The notes beneath the pieces were generated by a model, which was not told the DNA's origin, ran no database searches, and saw only the letters and a program-made list of their open reading frames with translations. Below, in pieces: positions 35,338 through 43,587 of a stretch of 64,000 nucleotides of DNA; position 1 is the stretch's first letter; each line of letters starts with the position of its first letter. Position numbers and translations under genes: made by a program. The stretch lies in NCBI GenBank assembly GCA_030715195.1, contig JAUYVI010000012.1:20667-84666 (forward strand), given 5' to 3'. This DNA comes from Dongia sedimenti (lineage in GTDB: Bacteria; Pseudomonadota; Alphaproteobacteria; Dongiales; Dongiaceae).

Positions 35338-35410
35338 CGTCATGCCCGGGCTTGTCCCGGGCATCTTGCACAAACGGCACCAGACCCGCGGGTCAAGCCC
35401 GCGGGTGACG
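35338..35410. repeat. Composite palindromic repeat, two hairpin modules
   Basis: Module 1 is a hairpin ATGCCCGGG/CCCGGGCAT, module 2 a hairpin ACCCGCGGG/CCCGCGGGT. They are joined by a spacer containing GGCACCAG. An inverted, partly deleted copy is at 45505-45564. It lies in the convergent gap between the second protease gene and regA and may also act as a bidirectional terminator. Confidence 0.8.
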
Positions 35411-35424
35411 TTTCAATAGAAGCC

Positions 35425-35976
35425 TCACGCCTTCGGCGCGTACTTCGCCAGAATCCGCTGCAGCGTCCGGCGATGCATGCGCAAGCGGCGCGCCGTCTCC
35501 GAGACGTTGCGGTCGCATTGCTCGTAGACCCGCTGGATGTGCTCCCAGCGCACGCGATCGGCGGTCATCGGCTGTTCGGGCGGCGGCGGCAGGGCGTCCT
35601 TGCGGTCGAGCAGCGCGGCTTCGACCTGGTCGGCGTCGGCCGGTTTCGGCAGGTAGTCCACGGCGCCGGCCTTGATCGCGACCACGGCGGTCGCAATGTT
35701 GCCGTAGCCGGTCAGCATGACGATGCGGCAATCCTCGCGCGCCTTGCGGATCTGCGGCACGACGTCGAGGCCGCTGCCGTCGGTGAGGCGGAGATCGACC
35801 ACGGCATAGCGCGGCGGCTCGGCCTGGGCGGCGGCGACCGCCGCCTCGCAGCTCTCGGCTTGCGTCACCGTGAAGCCGCGCTTCTCCATGGCTTGCGCGA
35901 GGCGCTGGCGATAAGGCGCGTCGTCATCGACGATCAGCAGCGTCTTATCCCCTGCAATCGGCGCGGTGTCATTCAT
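35425..35976 (-). CDS. regA: Redox response regulator RegA/ActR/PrrA
   Basis: The 183-residue protein has a receiver domain (LLIVDDDAPYRQRL, phospho-acceptor D61 in VVDLRLTDGSGL, LPKPAD) joined by a Pro-rich linker (LPPPPEQP) to a Fis-type helix-turn-helix (NVSETARRLRMHRRTLQRIL). That linker and HTH are nearly invariant in RegA orthologues. RegA controls respiration, nitrogen and carbon fixation genes according to redox state. The start overlaps the end of regB by 8 bases. Confidence 0.93.
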   Translation of the reverse strand: MNDTAPIAGDKTLLIVDDDAPYRQRLAQAMEKRGFTVTQAESCEAAVAAAQAEPPRYAVVDLRLTDGSGLDVVPQIRKAREDCRIVMLTGYGNIATAVVAIKAGAVDYLPKPADADQVEAALLDRKDALPPPPEQPMTADRVRWEHIQRVYEQCDRNVSETARRLRMHRRTLQRILAKYAPKA

Positions 35977-37315
35977 GTTCGGATGCTCCTTCGAAAGCGC
36001 TGCGCGGCCAGACGGCGATCACTTCGGCGCCGCCATAGGCATTGTTGTTGAAACTCACCGATCCCCCGGACCGCTCGATCAGCTGCTGGGCGATGAAGAT
36101 GCCGAGCCCCATGTGGTCGCCCTTCCGTTCGGGTGCCTTCTTGAGGTCGGCGCCGCGCGAGAGATAGGGGTCGCCGAGCCGGTCCAGCAGCTCGCGCGGA
36201 AAGCCGGTGCCGTCGTCGCTGATGGTAATGCGGATTTCGCCGGCGTTCCACGCGATCGTGACCTTGACCTCTTCCCGCGCGAACTCGATCGCATTCTGCA
36301 GCAGGTTGCCGAGGCCGTGGATCAGCTCCGGACGGCGCGGCAGCAGCGGCGGCACCGGATCGGCGGGATCCGCCTGCTCCTCGATCCGCAGCACGACTTC
36401 CGGGCGGCGATGCGACTCCGCCGCCAGCTCGATCAAGAGCGGCGCCGGCATGGCGTTGAAGTGATCGGCCTGCTGCTCCTCGGGGCGGCGGGAAAGCTCG
36501 GCCAGGATCTCGCGGCAGCGGGCGCTCTGGCTGACCAACAGGTCGATGTCCTCGCGGATCGGGTCGTCCGGCTCCAGCTCGCGCTGCAATTCGCGCGACA
36601 CCAACGAGATGGTGCCGAGCGGGCTGCCGAGCTCGTGCGCCGCGGCGGCCGCGAGCGCGCCAAGCGAAGAGAGGCTCTGCTCGCGGTCGAGTGCCGCTTG
36701 CGCCGCGGCCAGCGCATCGGAGAGTCGACGCGATTCCTGCGCCACGCGATAGACGTAGGAGGTGATGAAGAGGACCGCGAGGCCGAGCGAGATGGCGAGG
36801 CCCATCACGAAGTTCGGCGCCAGCGCGTAGCCTTCGCCGCTCCAGGGCAGCGGCAGGTGGTAGAACGCCAGCACATTGATGCAGGTGATGGCGAGCGCCG
36901 CCAGGCCCAGGGTGCTGCGATAGCTCAAGGTGGTGGCGGAGACGGTGACCGGCGCCAGGATCAGGATGGCGAAGGGATTGTTGAGCCCGCCGGTCAGGAA
37001 CAGCAGGACCGAAAGCTGCACCATGTCGAAGGCGAAGTAGAGCGCCGATTCCCGGTCGGTGAGGCGGTGCGAGGCGCTGCGGCGGACCTGCGCGCCGAGG
37101 GTGACGACGGCGAGGGCGGCGACGGTCGCCAGGGTCCAGGGCAGCGGCAGGGGGAAGCCCATACCGAACTGCACGAAGAGCAAGGTCGAGAGCTGGCCGG
37201 CGACGGCGATCCAGCGGATGAAAATGATGGTGCGCAGGCGGATGCGGCCGCGCTGCCGCGGCAGCCGCTTCGGCCGCACTGCGTGTCGTTCGGAAGGGCC
37301 GAGCGCGGCGTCCAT
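35969..37315 (-). CDS. regB: Redox sensor histidine kinase RegB/ActS/PrrB
   Basis: The 448-residue membrane kinase has six N-terminal helices. The quinone-sensing motif reads GGLNNPFA (109-116), the phospho-His is H227 in AAAAHELGSPLGTI, and the redox Cys is C267 in SQSARCREIL, close to H225 and C265 of Rhodobacter RegB. The HATPase domain follows (GNLLQNAIEFA, GDHMGLGIFIAQQL). I use ATG 37315 rather than the longer frame. It is first in the regB-regA operon, the reverse of the common regA-side partners such as senC, which are absent here. Confidence 0.92.
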   Translation of the reverse strand: MDAALGPSERHAVRPKRLPRQRGRIRLRTIIFIRWIAVAGQLSTLLFVQFGMGFPLPLPWTLATVAALAVVTLGAQVRRSASHRLTDRESALYFAFDMVQLSVLLFLTGGLNNPFAILILAPVTVSATTLSYRSTLGLAALAITCINVLAFYHLPLPWSGEGYALAPNFVMGLAISLGLAVLFITSYVYRVAQESRRLSDALAAAQAALDREQSLSSLGALAAAAAHELGSPLGTISLVSRELQRELEPDDPIREDIDLLVSQSARCREILAELSRRPEEQQADHFNAMPAPLLIELAAESHRRPEVVLRIEEQADPADPVPPLLPRRPELIHGLGNLLQNAIEFAREEVKVTIAWNAGEIRITISDDGTGFPRELLDRLGDPYLSRGADLKKAPERKGDHMGLGIFIAQQLIERSGGSVSFNNNAYGGAEVIAVWPRSAFEGASEHE

Positions 37316-37393
37316 GGGCCCGAATAGAGCCTCTGGACCCCGGTTTTGCAAGCCTTCGGCCGATCGGTTAAGAAAGTGCGGCAAGGTGGCACA

Positions 37394-38236
37394 ATGGTTG
37401 AAAATCCGACTCATCGTTCAGAACATACCGCGGCCGAATCGGTCTCCGCCGTGATCTCGGTCAATGATTTGGCGAAACATTTCCGCGAGGTGGCGGCGGT
37501 CGATGGGGTCAGTTTCAGCGTCCGGCCCGGGGAGACCGTGGCCCTGCTGGGCGGCAACGGCGCCGGCAAGACCACGACCATCTCCATGCTGCTCGGCCTG
37601 CTGAAGCCGACCCGGGGCAGCATCCGGCTGTTCGGCCTCGACCTCGCGCGGTATCGGCACAAGGTGCTCGGGCGCATGAACTTCTCCTCGCCCTATGTCG
37701 ATCTCCCGCATCGGCTGACCCTGCGGCAGAACCTGATGGTCTTCGCCAAGCTCTATGGTCTCGCCGATGCGCGGGCACGGATCGCCGAGCTTGCCAAGGC
37801 GCTGGAGCTCGATGCCCTGCTCGATCGCCGGGTCGGCTCGCTCTCGGCCGGGCAGAAGACCCGGGGTGCCCTGGCCAAGGCACTGATCAACCGGCCCGAA
37901 TTGCTGCTGCTGGACGAGCCGACCGCCTCCCTCGACCCCGACACGGCGGACTGGGTGCGGCACTATCTCGAGCGCTATCAGCAGGAGACGCGCTGCGCGA
38001 TCCTCCTGGCCTCGCACAACATGGGCGAAGTCGAGCGGCTGGCCGGACAGGTGCTGATGCTGCGCCAGGGCAAGATCGTGGATTCCGGCTCGCCGGACGA
38101 CCTGCTGTTCCGCTACAGCCGGCAGAATCTGGAAGAGGTGTTTCTCGACATCGCGCGCGACCGCCGCGCGGCGGGGGAAGTGGCGCCCGGAAAACCGAAT
38201 CGGGGGGAATCGAGCCACTCGGAGGAACGTGCATGA
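37394..38236 (+). CDS. ABC-2 exporter ATP-binding protein
   Basis: The 280-residue ATPase has Walker A GGNGAGKTTT, signature LSAGQKTRGALAKAL, Walker B LLLLDEPTASLDP and the switch region LASHNMGEVERLAG. It resembles DrrA/NodI-type ATPases that drive ABC-2 exporters. ATG 37394 follows AAGGTGG by 5 bases. It overlaps the permease gene (ATGA) and is divergent from regB by 78 bp, so redox control by RegA is possible but not shown. Cargo unknown. Confidence 0.88.
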   Translation: MVENPTHRSEHTAAESVSAVISVNDLAKHFREVAAVDGVSFSVRPGETVALLGGNGAGKTTTISMLLGLLKPTRGSIRLFGLDLARYRHKVLGRMNFSSPYVDLPHRLTLRQNLMVFAKLYGLADARARIAELAKALELDALLDRRVGSLSAGQKTRGALAKALINRPELLLLDEPTASLDPDTADWVRHYLERYQQETRCAILLASHNMGEVERLAGQVLMLRQGKIVDSGSPDDLLFRYSRQNLEEVFLDIARDRRAAGEVAPGKPNRGESSHSEERA

Positions 38237-39033
38237 TGCGGTTCTCCTTCGGCCGGGTCGGCGCGATGTGCCTCCGGCATTTCTATGTGCTGAAGGGCTC
38301 CTGGCCGCGCCTGGTGGAGATGGCCTATTGGCCGACCATGCAGATGATCATCTGGGGCTTCTTCTCGACCTTCCTCTACCAGAACAGCACCTGGCTGGCC
38401 GGTGCTTTCGGTGTGTTGCTGGCCGCGGTCATGCTGTGGGACGTGCTGTTCCGGGGCCAGCTCGGCTTCTCGCTCTCGTTCCTGGAGGAGCTGTGGGCGC
38501 GCAACCTCGCCAATCTCTATTGCAGCCCCCTGACGCCGAGCGAGCACGTGGCCTCGCTGTTCATCATGGCGCTCATCCGCGCGCTGATCGGCGTGGTGCC
38601 GGCGATGCTGCTGGCGATTCCGTTCTATCACTTCTCGATCTTCGGGCTCGGCCTGCCCTTGGGCGCGTTCTTCTTCAACCTGATCCTGATGGGTTGCAGC
38701 ATGGGGATGATCGTGACCGCGATGATCCTGCGCTTCGGCCTCGCTGCCGAGAACCTCGCCTGGTTCATCGTCTTCCTGCTGGCCCCGGTCAGCGCGGTCT
38801 ATTATCCGGTCTCGATCCTGCCCGGCTGGCTCCAGGTGGTGGCCCACCTGCTGCCCTCGTCCCATGTGTTCGAAGGCATGCGGGCGCAGATGTTCGACCA
38901 CGTGTTCCGCTGGGACCTGTTCCTGGCCGCGCTCGGGCTGAACCTGGTCTATCTGCTGATCGGTCTCGGCAGCTATCTCTGGAGCTTCTCGAGGGCGCGG
39001 TCGCTCGGCCTGCTGCTGCAGGTGGGCGAGTAG
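38233..39033 (+). CDS. ABC-2 type exporter permease
   Basis: The 266-residue inner-membrane protein has six hydrophobic segments and the ABC-2 membrane architecture (RVGAMCLRHFYVLKGSWPRL, VVAHLLPSSHVFEGMRAQMF near the C-terminus). Together with the preceding ATPase it should form an exporter of a lipid, polysaccharide or drug. The start overlaps the ATPase stop. Confidence 0.86.
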   Translation: MMRFSFGRVGAMCLRHFYVLKGSWPRLVEMAYWPTMQMIIWGFFSTFLYQNSTWLAGAFGVLLAAVMLWDVLFRGQLGFSLSFLEELWARNLANLYCSPLTPSEHVASLFIMALIRALIGVVPAMLLAIPFYHFSIFGLGLPLGAFFFNLILMGCSMGMIVTAMILRFGLAAENLAWFIVFLLAPVSAVYYPVSILPGWLQVVAHLLPSSHVFEGMRAQMFDHVFRWDLFLAALGLNLVYLLIGLGSYLWSFSRARSLGLLLQVGE

Positions 39034-39037
39034 TTGG

Positions 39038-40288
39038 CTAGCGCGCCGGCAGCGTCACCACGGCCGTCGTGCCGAGGCCCGGCGTGCTCTCGAGGTGCAG
39101 CGTGCCGCCGTGCAATTCCACCAGTTTTCGGCTGAGCGGCAGGCCGAGGCCGGTGCCGCTGCTGGCGCGGTCGAAGTTGGCGTCCGCCTGCACGAAGGGC
39201 TCGAACACCCGCTCCAGGTCCTCGGGCGAGATGCCGACGCCGTTATCCTGCACCGAGATCACCCGCGCGCCGGCCAGATCGACATGGGTCGAGACCTCGA
39301 CCTTGCCGCCTTTCGGGGTGAACTTGACCGCGTTGGAGATCAGGTTCAGCAGCACCTGGCGGAGCTTCCGCTCGTCGCCGTTGAGGACGATGGCGGGATC
39401 GATCGGCGCCGTCCTGAGCTCGACTTCCTTGGTCTGGCTCTGGCCGCGGGCGATGCGGACCGCCGAGGCGATCATCGGCTCCAACGAGAACTCCGCTTCG
39501 TCCAGCGTGACGGCGCCGGTCTCCAGCTTCGAGAAATCGAGGATGTCGTTGATGATCTGCAGCAGGTGCCGGCCGCTCGAGCCGATATCGGTGAGGTATT
39601 CGTCGAGCTTCTGCGACGTGCCGCCGCTCTGCACCTGCAGCAGCAGCAGATCGGAGAAGCCGATGATGGCGTTCAAGGGCGTGCGCAATTCGTGGCTCAT
39701 GGTCGCGAGGAAGCGCGAGCGCGCCGCCGCCGCCGCTTCCGCGGCATTGCGCGCATGATCGAGCTCGATCAGGCGGCGATGCGCCTGGTGCACGGTGAGC
39801 TCGAGCAACTGCGCCATGGCGCCGAAGCCGGCGAAGCGCCCATCTTCGGCGATGAGAAAGCCGGATTGGATCGCGCCCGGATAGTCGCGGGCGATCACCT
39901 GCTTGATCTGGTCGAGCGGCACCGCGCGATCGACCAGCAGCGGCCGGCGGCTGGCCAGCGGCCAGACCGGCCGGCGGTTGTAGACGTCGTACCAGAGCGG
40001 CTGGGCGAAGGCGGAGAGGATGCGGTCGCGCTCCAAGGCGCCGAGCACCGCGCCCGCCTCATCGACCACCGCGACGATCGAGGTCAGCGGCGAGCGCTTG
40101 AACAGCGCCAGCACTTCCCCGCCGGTCGCCTCCGGACCGACCGCCGGGCCGGGCTCTACCAGATCGCCGGCGCACATCACGAAGGCCGAGCGCACCGGCC
40201 CGGCCTCGGGCGCCACGATCTCGACCGGCGGCAGCCCGTCCGGCAGGTCGAAGCTCGAATCCAGCAGGGTGAGAACTGAGTCATCCAT
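39038..40288 (-). CDS. CBS-domain sensor histidine kinase
   Basis: The 416-residue cytoplasmic kinase begins with a CBS pair-like region (about residues 40-165; VEPGPAVGPEATGGEVLALF, TSIVAVVDEAGAVLGAL, and a second half ending GRFAGFG), followed by a coiled linker and HisKA (MSHELRTPLNAIIGFSD) and HATPase (NLISNAVKFTPKGGK, DNGVGIS, GTGLGLPLSRKLVEL) domains. CBS pairs bind adenine nucleotides or related ligands, so energy or nucleotide sensing is plausible. ATG 40288 is chosen over a TTG 18 bases upstream. It is an orphan kinase with no adjacent regulator. Confidence 0.86.
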   Translation of the reverse strand: MDDSVLTLLDSSFDLPDGLPPVEIVAPEAGPVRSAFVMCAGDLVEPGPAVGPEATGGEVLALFKRSPLTSIVAVVDEAGAVLGALERDRILSAFAQPLWYDVYNRRPVWPLASRRPLLVDRAVPLDQIKQVIARDYPGAIQSGFLIAEDGRFAGFGAMAQLLELTVHQAHRRLIELDHARNAAEAAAAARSRFLATMSHELRTPLNAIIGFSDLLLLQVQSGGTSQKLDEYLTDIGSSGRHLLQIINDILDFSKLETGAVTLDEAEFSLEPMIASAVRIARGQSQTKEVELRTAPIDPAIVLNGDERKLRQVLLNLISNAVKFTPKGGKVEVSTHVDLAGARVISVQDNGVGISPEDLERVFEPFVQADANFDRASSGTGLGLPLSRKLVELHGGTLHLESTPGLGTTAVVTLPAR

Positions 40289-40320
40289 TGCGCCAGTGAA
40301 GCACAAAGTCGATGACAGTG

Positions 40321-40336
40321 GCGTGAAAATTCACGC
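40321..40336. promoter_or_regulatory. Palindrome downstream of the kinase promoter
   Basis: GCGTGAA and TTCACGC are exact complements separated by AA. The site lies between the candidate -10 box and the start codon of the CBS kinase, so a bound regulator would block transcription. No adjacent regulator is known to bind it. Confidence 0.45.
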
Positions 40337-40347
40337 TAAATATTTGA

Positions 40348-40376
40348 TTTAAAAGGAATTTATTGATTGCGGTCAA
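40348..40376 (-). promoter_or_regulatory. Candidate promoter of the CBS histidine kinase
   Basis: On the minus strand TTGACC (40376-40371) is followed after 17 bp by TTTAAA (40353-40348), in an AT-rich patch about 60 bp upstream of the ATG at 40288. The -10 is a weak match. Confidence 0.4.
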
Positions 40377-40585
40377 GCGGGTTGCAGACCCGGAGCCGCA
40401 TCGCGACCAAGCGGCGCCGGGCCTGTTTAGCCCAACCGTGCTTAAGAACCTGTGAAAGCCCGCGCGCGCCGACGGCGGCGGAATAGGAGCGTTTGCCCGC
40501 GCGACGGAAGCGCGCATCCCCGGCATGGCACGCAGGGCATCTCGGCTATAGTGGCGGCGACTGAATCGTCCCACGCTTGGTGTGC

Positions 40586-40855
40586 ATGCCGGAAGTGCCC
40601 TGGTTCCTCTACCTGATCGAATGCGCCGACGGCGCGCTCTATACCGGCATCGCGCTCGATCCCGCCGCCCGCTACGAGCAGCACCGGACCGGCAGGGGTG
40701 CAAAATACACCCGTGCCAATCCTCCGGTGCGCCTGATCGGCGCCATGGCCTATCCCGACCGCGGCACCGCCACGCGCGCCGAGCTCGCCTTCAAGAAATT
40801 GAAAGCCGAGGAAAAGCGCGCGCGGCTGTGGGCGTTCGCGGAGATTACAGGCTGA
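40586..40855 (+). CDS. GIY-YIG nuclease superfamily protein (UPF0213-like)
   Basis: The 89-residue protein has the GIY-YIG motif as WFLYLIECADGALYTGIALD, a catalytic-type Arg in AARYEQHRTGRGAKYTR, the Glu in RAELAFKKLK and the basic LKAEEKRARLW end. It fits the UPF0213/YhbQ group. ATG 40586 is used; TTG or GTG just upstream would add three residues. Unlike the gene at 25585 it has no flanking inverted repeats. The function of this group is unclear; DNA repair or structure-specific nuclease activity is likely. Confidence 0.83.
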   Translation: MPEVPWFLYLIECADGALYTGIALDPAARYEQHRTGRGAKYTRANPPVRLIGAMAYPDRGTATRAELAFKKLKAEEKRARLWAFAEITG

Positions 40856-41123
40856 TCCCGTTCTCTTTCGCGACTTCGTCGTAGATCGCGCAGGCCTTAT
40901 CGTAATCGCCCTTGCCGAGCGCTTCGCCGCCCTGGTTCACCTTCTCGTTGGCGGCGACGACTTTCTGGGAGTCCTCGGCGGTGGTGGCTTCGCCGGCCTT
41001 CTGGCCGAGCGCGGTCGCGACCTTGGTCATCTTGTCGACCGCCTGGGCCTGGTCGCAGCCGGCGAAAGCGGGCGCGGACAAGGCCGCGAGGATCATGAAA
41101 CCGGCGGCGCAACGGGTCAGCAT
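40845..41123 (-). CDS. Small exported protein of unknown function
   Basis: This is a 92-residue protein with a signal peptide (CAAGFMILAALSAPAFA) and a short helical mature part containing two Cys residues (GCDQAQAVD, DKACAIYDE). ATG 41123 has AGGAGAG upstream. The 3' end overlaps the convergent GIY-YIG gene by 11 bases. I do not recognise a family; it looks like a periplasmic helical repeat of about 75 residues. Confidence 0.65.
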   Translation of the reverse strand: MLTRCAAGFMILAALSAPAFAGCDQAQAVDKMTKVATALGQKAGEATTAEDSQKVVAANEKVNQGGEALGKGDYDKACAIYDEVAKENGISL

Positions 41124-41195
41124 CGAAACTCTCCTTGGGTTCAGCCAAAGCATCATGCCTTGGCCGACCTTCGTCGTTTCGTTCCGCCGCCCGGT

Positions 41196-42398
41196 TCAGG
41201 ATTCAATCTTGCCGGAGAGTGATTTGCGCCACTTGTCTTCGACCTTGCGCCCGGCCGCCACCTTCTCCGCGCCGGCGATGCGGGCGAAGCGGTGCAGGCC
41301 CTGGCGCAAGGCGTCGGCATCGACCGGCTTCATGATATCCAGGCCGGTCACCAGCCATTTGCCGTCCTCGCGCTTGCCGTCGATCAACCCGACCACGTCG
41401 TCCTTCCAGAGGATCGGCAGCGCGAAATAGAAGCGGCGCTGCCTGACCGGCGTATAGGCCTCGAACTTGTAGGTGAAGCCGTAGAGCTGGGAGAAGCGGT
41501 CGCGGTTGAACAGCAGGTTGTCGAGCGGCGCGATCAATCGCACGCGCGCGTCGCTCTTCTTGGCCGCGCGCTCCCAGGCGGCATGATCCTTGGCCAGGAT
41601 GAACCAGGTTTCCTCGCCGTCGCCGTCCTTCACCGCGATCGGCTCGAGCAGGCCTTCCTGGGCGAAGCGATCGACCAGCTTGCGGCTTTCGGTGAGACCC
41701 GGGCCGCGCCAGCTGCCGAAATGGTGGTTGACCCGTTGCGCCAGCTGGTTGCGGCTGGCGATCTTCAGCACCTCGAGCGCCGATTCCACCATGAAGCGCT
41801 GGTGATCGGCGGACCGGATGCGCGGATGTTGCAGCAGCTCCGGCGCCACGTTCTGGGTCACGTCGAACTGGCGGTGAAAATTCTTGGTGCGGCCGCTGAC
41901 CTGGACCTTGCCCTCGTAGAACAGATGCTCCAGCGCCTTGGTGGTCGCCTTCACCGTGTTGAAGCCGCCGATGATGCGCTCGGCCTCGAGCTCGCCGGGA
42001 CTGACCGGGCCGTTGGCGAGGATCTGCTTGATGAGCTTCCGCTTGATCGGTTTGAGCTCGTCGTAATGCAGGCTGCCTTCCACCGCCTTGTGGAAGTCCT
42101 GCAGGAATTGCGGCAGCCAATCTCTTCTGGTGGCGAAGATCGGGTAATGCGTCTCCAGCATCCGCCTTTCGCCATAGACCATCTTGTAGAAATCGCCGAC
42201 CGGCGCGTCCGAGCGCGCGGCCCAGACGATCTCGTGGTTGCGCAGGCCGGTGCGGATGATGGAATCGATCTGGATCATGCCGAGATCGACCGCGCGGTCC
42301 ATCGATTCGCCCGCGCGCCAGAACGGCCCGCGCAGGCCCAGCCGCTCGGCCAGGAAGGCGCGGACCTCGCTGAGGGTTTTCGGCACGGCTTTCTGCAC
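41196..42398 (-). CDS. YcaQ-like winged-helix DNA glycosylase
   Basis: The 400-residue protein matches the winged-helix YcaQ/AlkX family, which in other bacteria unhooks DNA interstrand crosslinks. The QxD active motif is seen as MIQIDSIIR near the N-terminus, and the C-terminal segment FSQLYGFTYKFEAYTPVRQR, with RRFYFALPILWKDDVVGLIDGK, is typical. The start is a GTG at 42398, one base into the cobT stop (TAGTG). The open frame extends upstream antisense to nothing but in a different frame of cobT, so the longer form is rejected. Confidence 0.83.
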   Translation of the reverse strand: MQKAVPKTLSEVRAFLAERLGLRGPFWRAGESMDRAVDLGMIQIDSIIRTGLRNHEIVWAARSDAPVGDFYKMVYGERRMLETHYPIFATRRDWLPQFLQDFHKAVEGSLHYDELKPIKRKLIKQILANGPVSPGELEAERIIGGFNTVKATTKALEHLFYEGKVQVSGRTKNFHRQFDVTQNVAPELLQHPRIRSADHQRFMVESALEVLKIASRNQLAQRVNHHFGSWRGPGLTESRKLVDRFAQEGLLEPIAVKDGDGEETWFILAKDHAAWERAAKKSDARVRLIAPLDNLLFNRDRFSQLYGFTYKFEAYTPVRQRRFYFALPILWKDDVVGLIDGKREDGKWLVTGLDIMKPVDADALRQGLHRFARIAGAEKVAAGRKVEDKWRKSLSGKIES

Positions 42399-43447
42399 TA
42401 GCTCTTCTCGCTGACACCCGCTTCGGCGAAGCTCGCCATGCCGCTGTGGCAGGTGGCGGCGGCGCGGAACAGCGGGATCGCCAGGGCCGCACCCGAGCCT
42501 TCGCCCAAGCGCATGCCGAAATCGAGCAAGGGCGTGCGGTTGATCGCGGCCAGCAGCCGGCGATGTCCGGGCTCGGCCGAGCAATGCGCGACCCAGCAAT
42601 GGTCGATCGCATGCGGGTCGATGCGATAGAGCACCGCCGCGGCACAGGTGGTCGCGAAACCGTCGAGCAGCACCGGCACCCGCGCCATGCGCGCCGCCAT
42701 GACCGCGCCGGTGATCGCCGCCAGCTCCTGGCCGCCCAGGCATTGCAGCACCTTCAGCGGGTCGCTCAAGCTGTCGCGGTGCCGCTGCAGGCCGAGGTCG
42801 ATCACTTCCGCCTTCTTCTGCAGCTGCGCGCCATGCACGCCGGTGCCGGGTCCGGCCCAGGAGGCGCCGCTGCCGCCGAACAAAGCGGCGGCCATCGCCG
42901 CGGCGCTGGTGGTGTTGGCAATGCCCATCTCGCCGAGCGCCAGCAGATCGATGCCGGGCTCGACGCAGGTCATGCCATAGGCCATGGCACGGGCGCATTC
43001 GGCATCCGTCATCGCCGCTTCTTTCGTGAAGTCGGCGGTCGGCTGGTCGAGCGCCATTTCGTAGACCCGCAGGTCCGCGTCGGCGTTCTTGCAGAGCTGG
43101 TTGACCGCGGCGCCTCCGCTCGTGAAGTTCAGCACCATCTGCTTGGTGACCTCGGCCGGATAGGCCGAGACGCCAAGCGCGGCGACGCCATGATTGCCGG
43201 CGAAGACCGCGACCCGCGGATGCTCGACCGTCGGCGGATGCTTGGCCTGCCAGGTCGCCAGCCACTGCGTCATCTCTTCCAGCCGCGCCAGCGCGCCGGC
43301 GGGCTTGGTCAGCACCGCTTCGCGCGCGGCGGTCGCTTTCGCGGCTTCGAGATCGGGACCGGGAAAATCGGCGACGATCCGGCGCATGTCGGCGAGATCG
43401 CCGGTGGGACGCTTTTCAGTCGCGGAAGCGGGGATCGAAGGGGACAT
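42398..43447 (-). CDS. cobT: Nicotinate-nucleotide-dimethylbenzimidazole phosphoribosyltransferase
   Basis: The 349-residue enzyme makes alpha-ribazole phosphate for the lower ligand of cobalamin. Motifs are KPAGALARLEEM, VAVFAGNHGVAALGVSAYPAEVT, EMGIANTTSAAA, and the catalytic Glu in MRLGEGSGAALAIPLF. It is divergent from cobS, with 140 bp between. I saw no cobalamin riboswitch signature in that gap. Confidence 0.93.
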   Translation of the reverse strand: MSPSIPASATEKRPTGDLADMRRIVADFPGPDLEAAKATAAREAVLTKPAGALARLEEMTQWLATWQAKHPPTVEHPRVAVFAGNHGVAALGVSAYPAEVTKQMVLNFTSGGAAVNQLCKNADADLRVYEMALDQPTADFTKEAAMTDAECARAMAYGMTCVEPGIDLLALGEMGIANTTSAAAMAAALFGGSGASWAGPGTGVHGAQLQKKAEVIDLGLQRHRDSLSDPLKVLQCLGGQELAAITGAVMAARMARVPVLLDGFATTCAAAVLYRIDPHAIDHCWVAHCSAEPGHRRLLAAINRTPLLDFGMRLGEGSGAALAIPLFRAAATCHSGMASFAEAGVSEKS

Positions 43448-43587
43448 GGGGAAGCGGTCTTTCTGGACAATTGGGGGTCGGCATTCGGCTTTCCCGGCGC
43501 GACCGCCTGTCCTATAAACGGGTTATCAGTTCGGGTGAAGCGCCACCAGGAAAAGGCCGAGGATCGCCAGCATTGGATCGTGGGCGG

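Noticed and set aside
40586..40855. Second GIY-YIG gene as another copy of the repeat-bounded cassette
   Set aside because: No flanking copies of the 36-bp repeat or its hairpin were found around it, and the protein belongs to a different-looking group.
43448..43587. Cobalamin riboswitch between cobT and cobS
   Set aside because: I could not find the conserved B12-box or the expected stems in this 140-bp gap.
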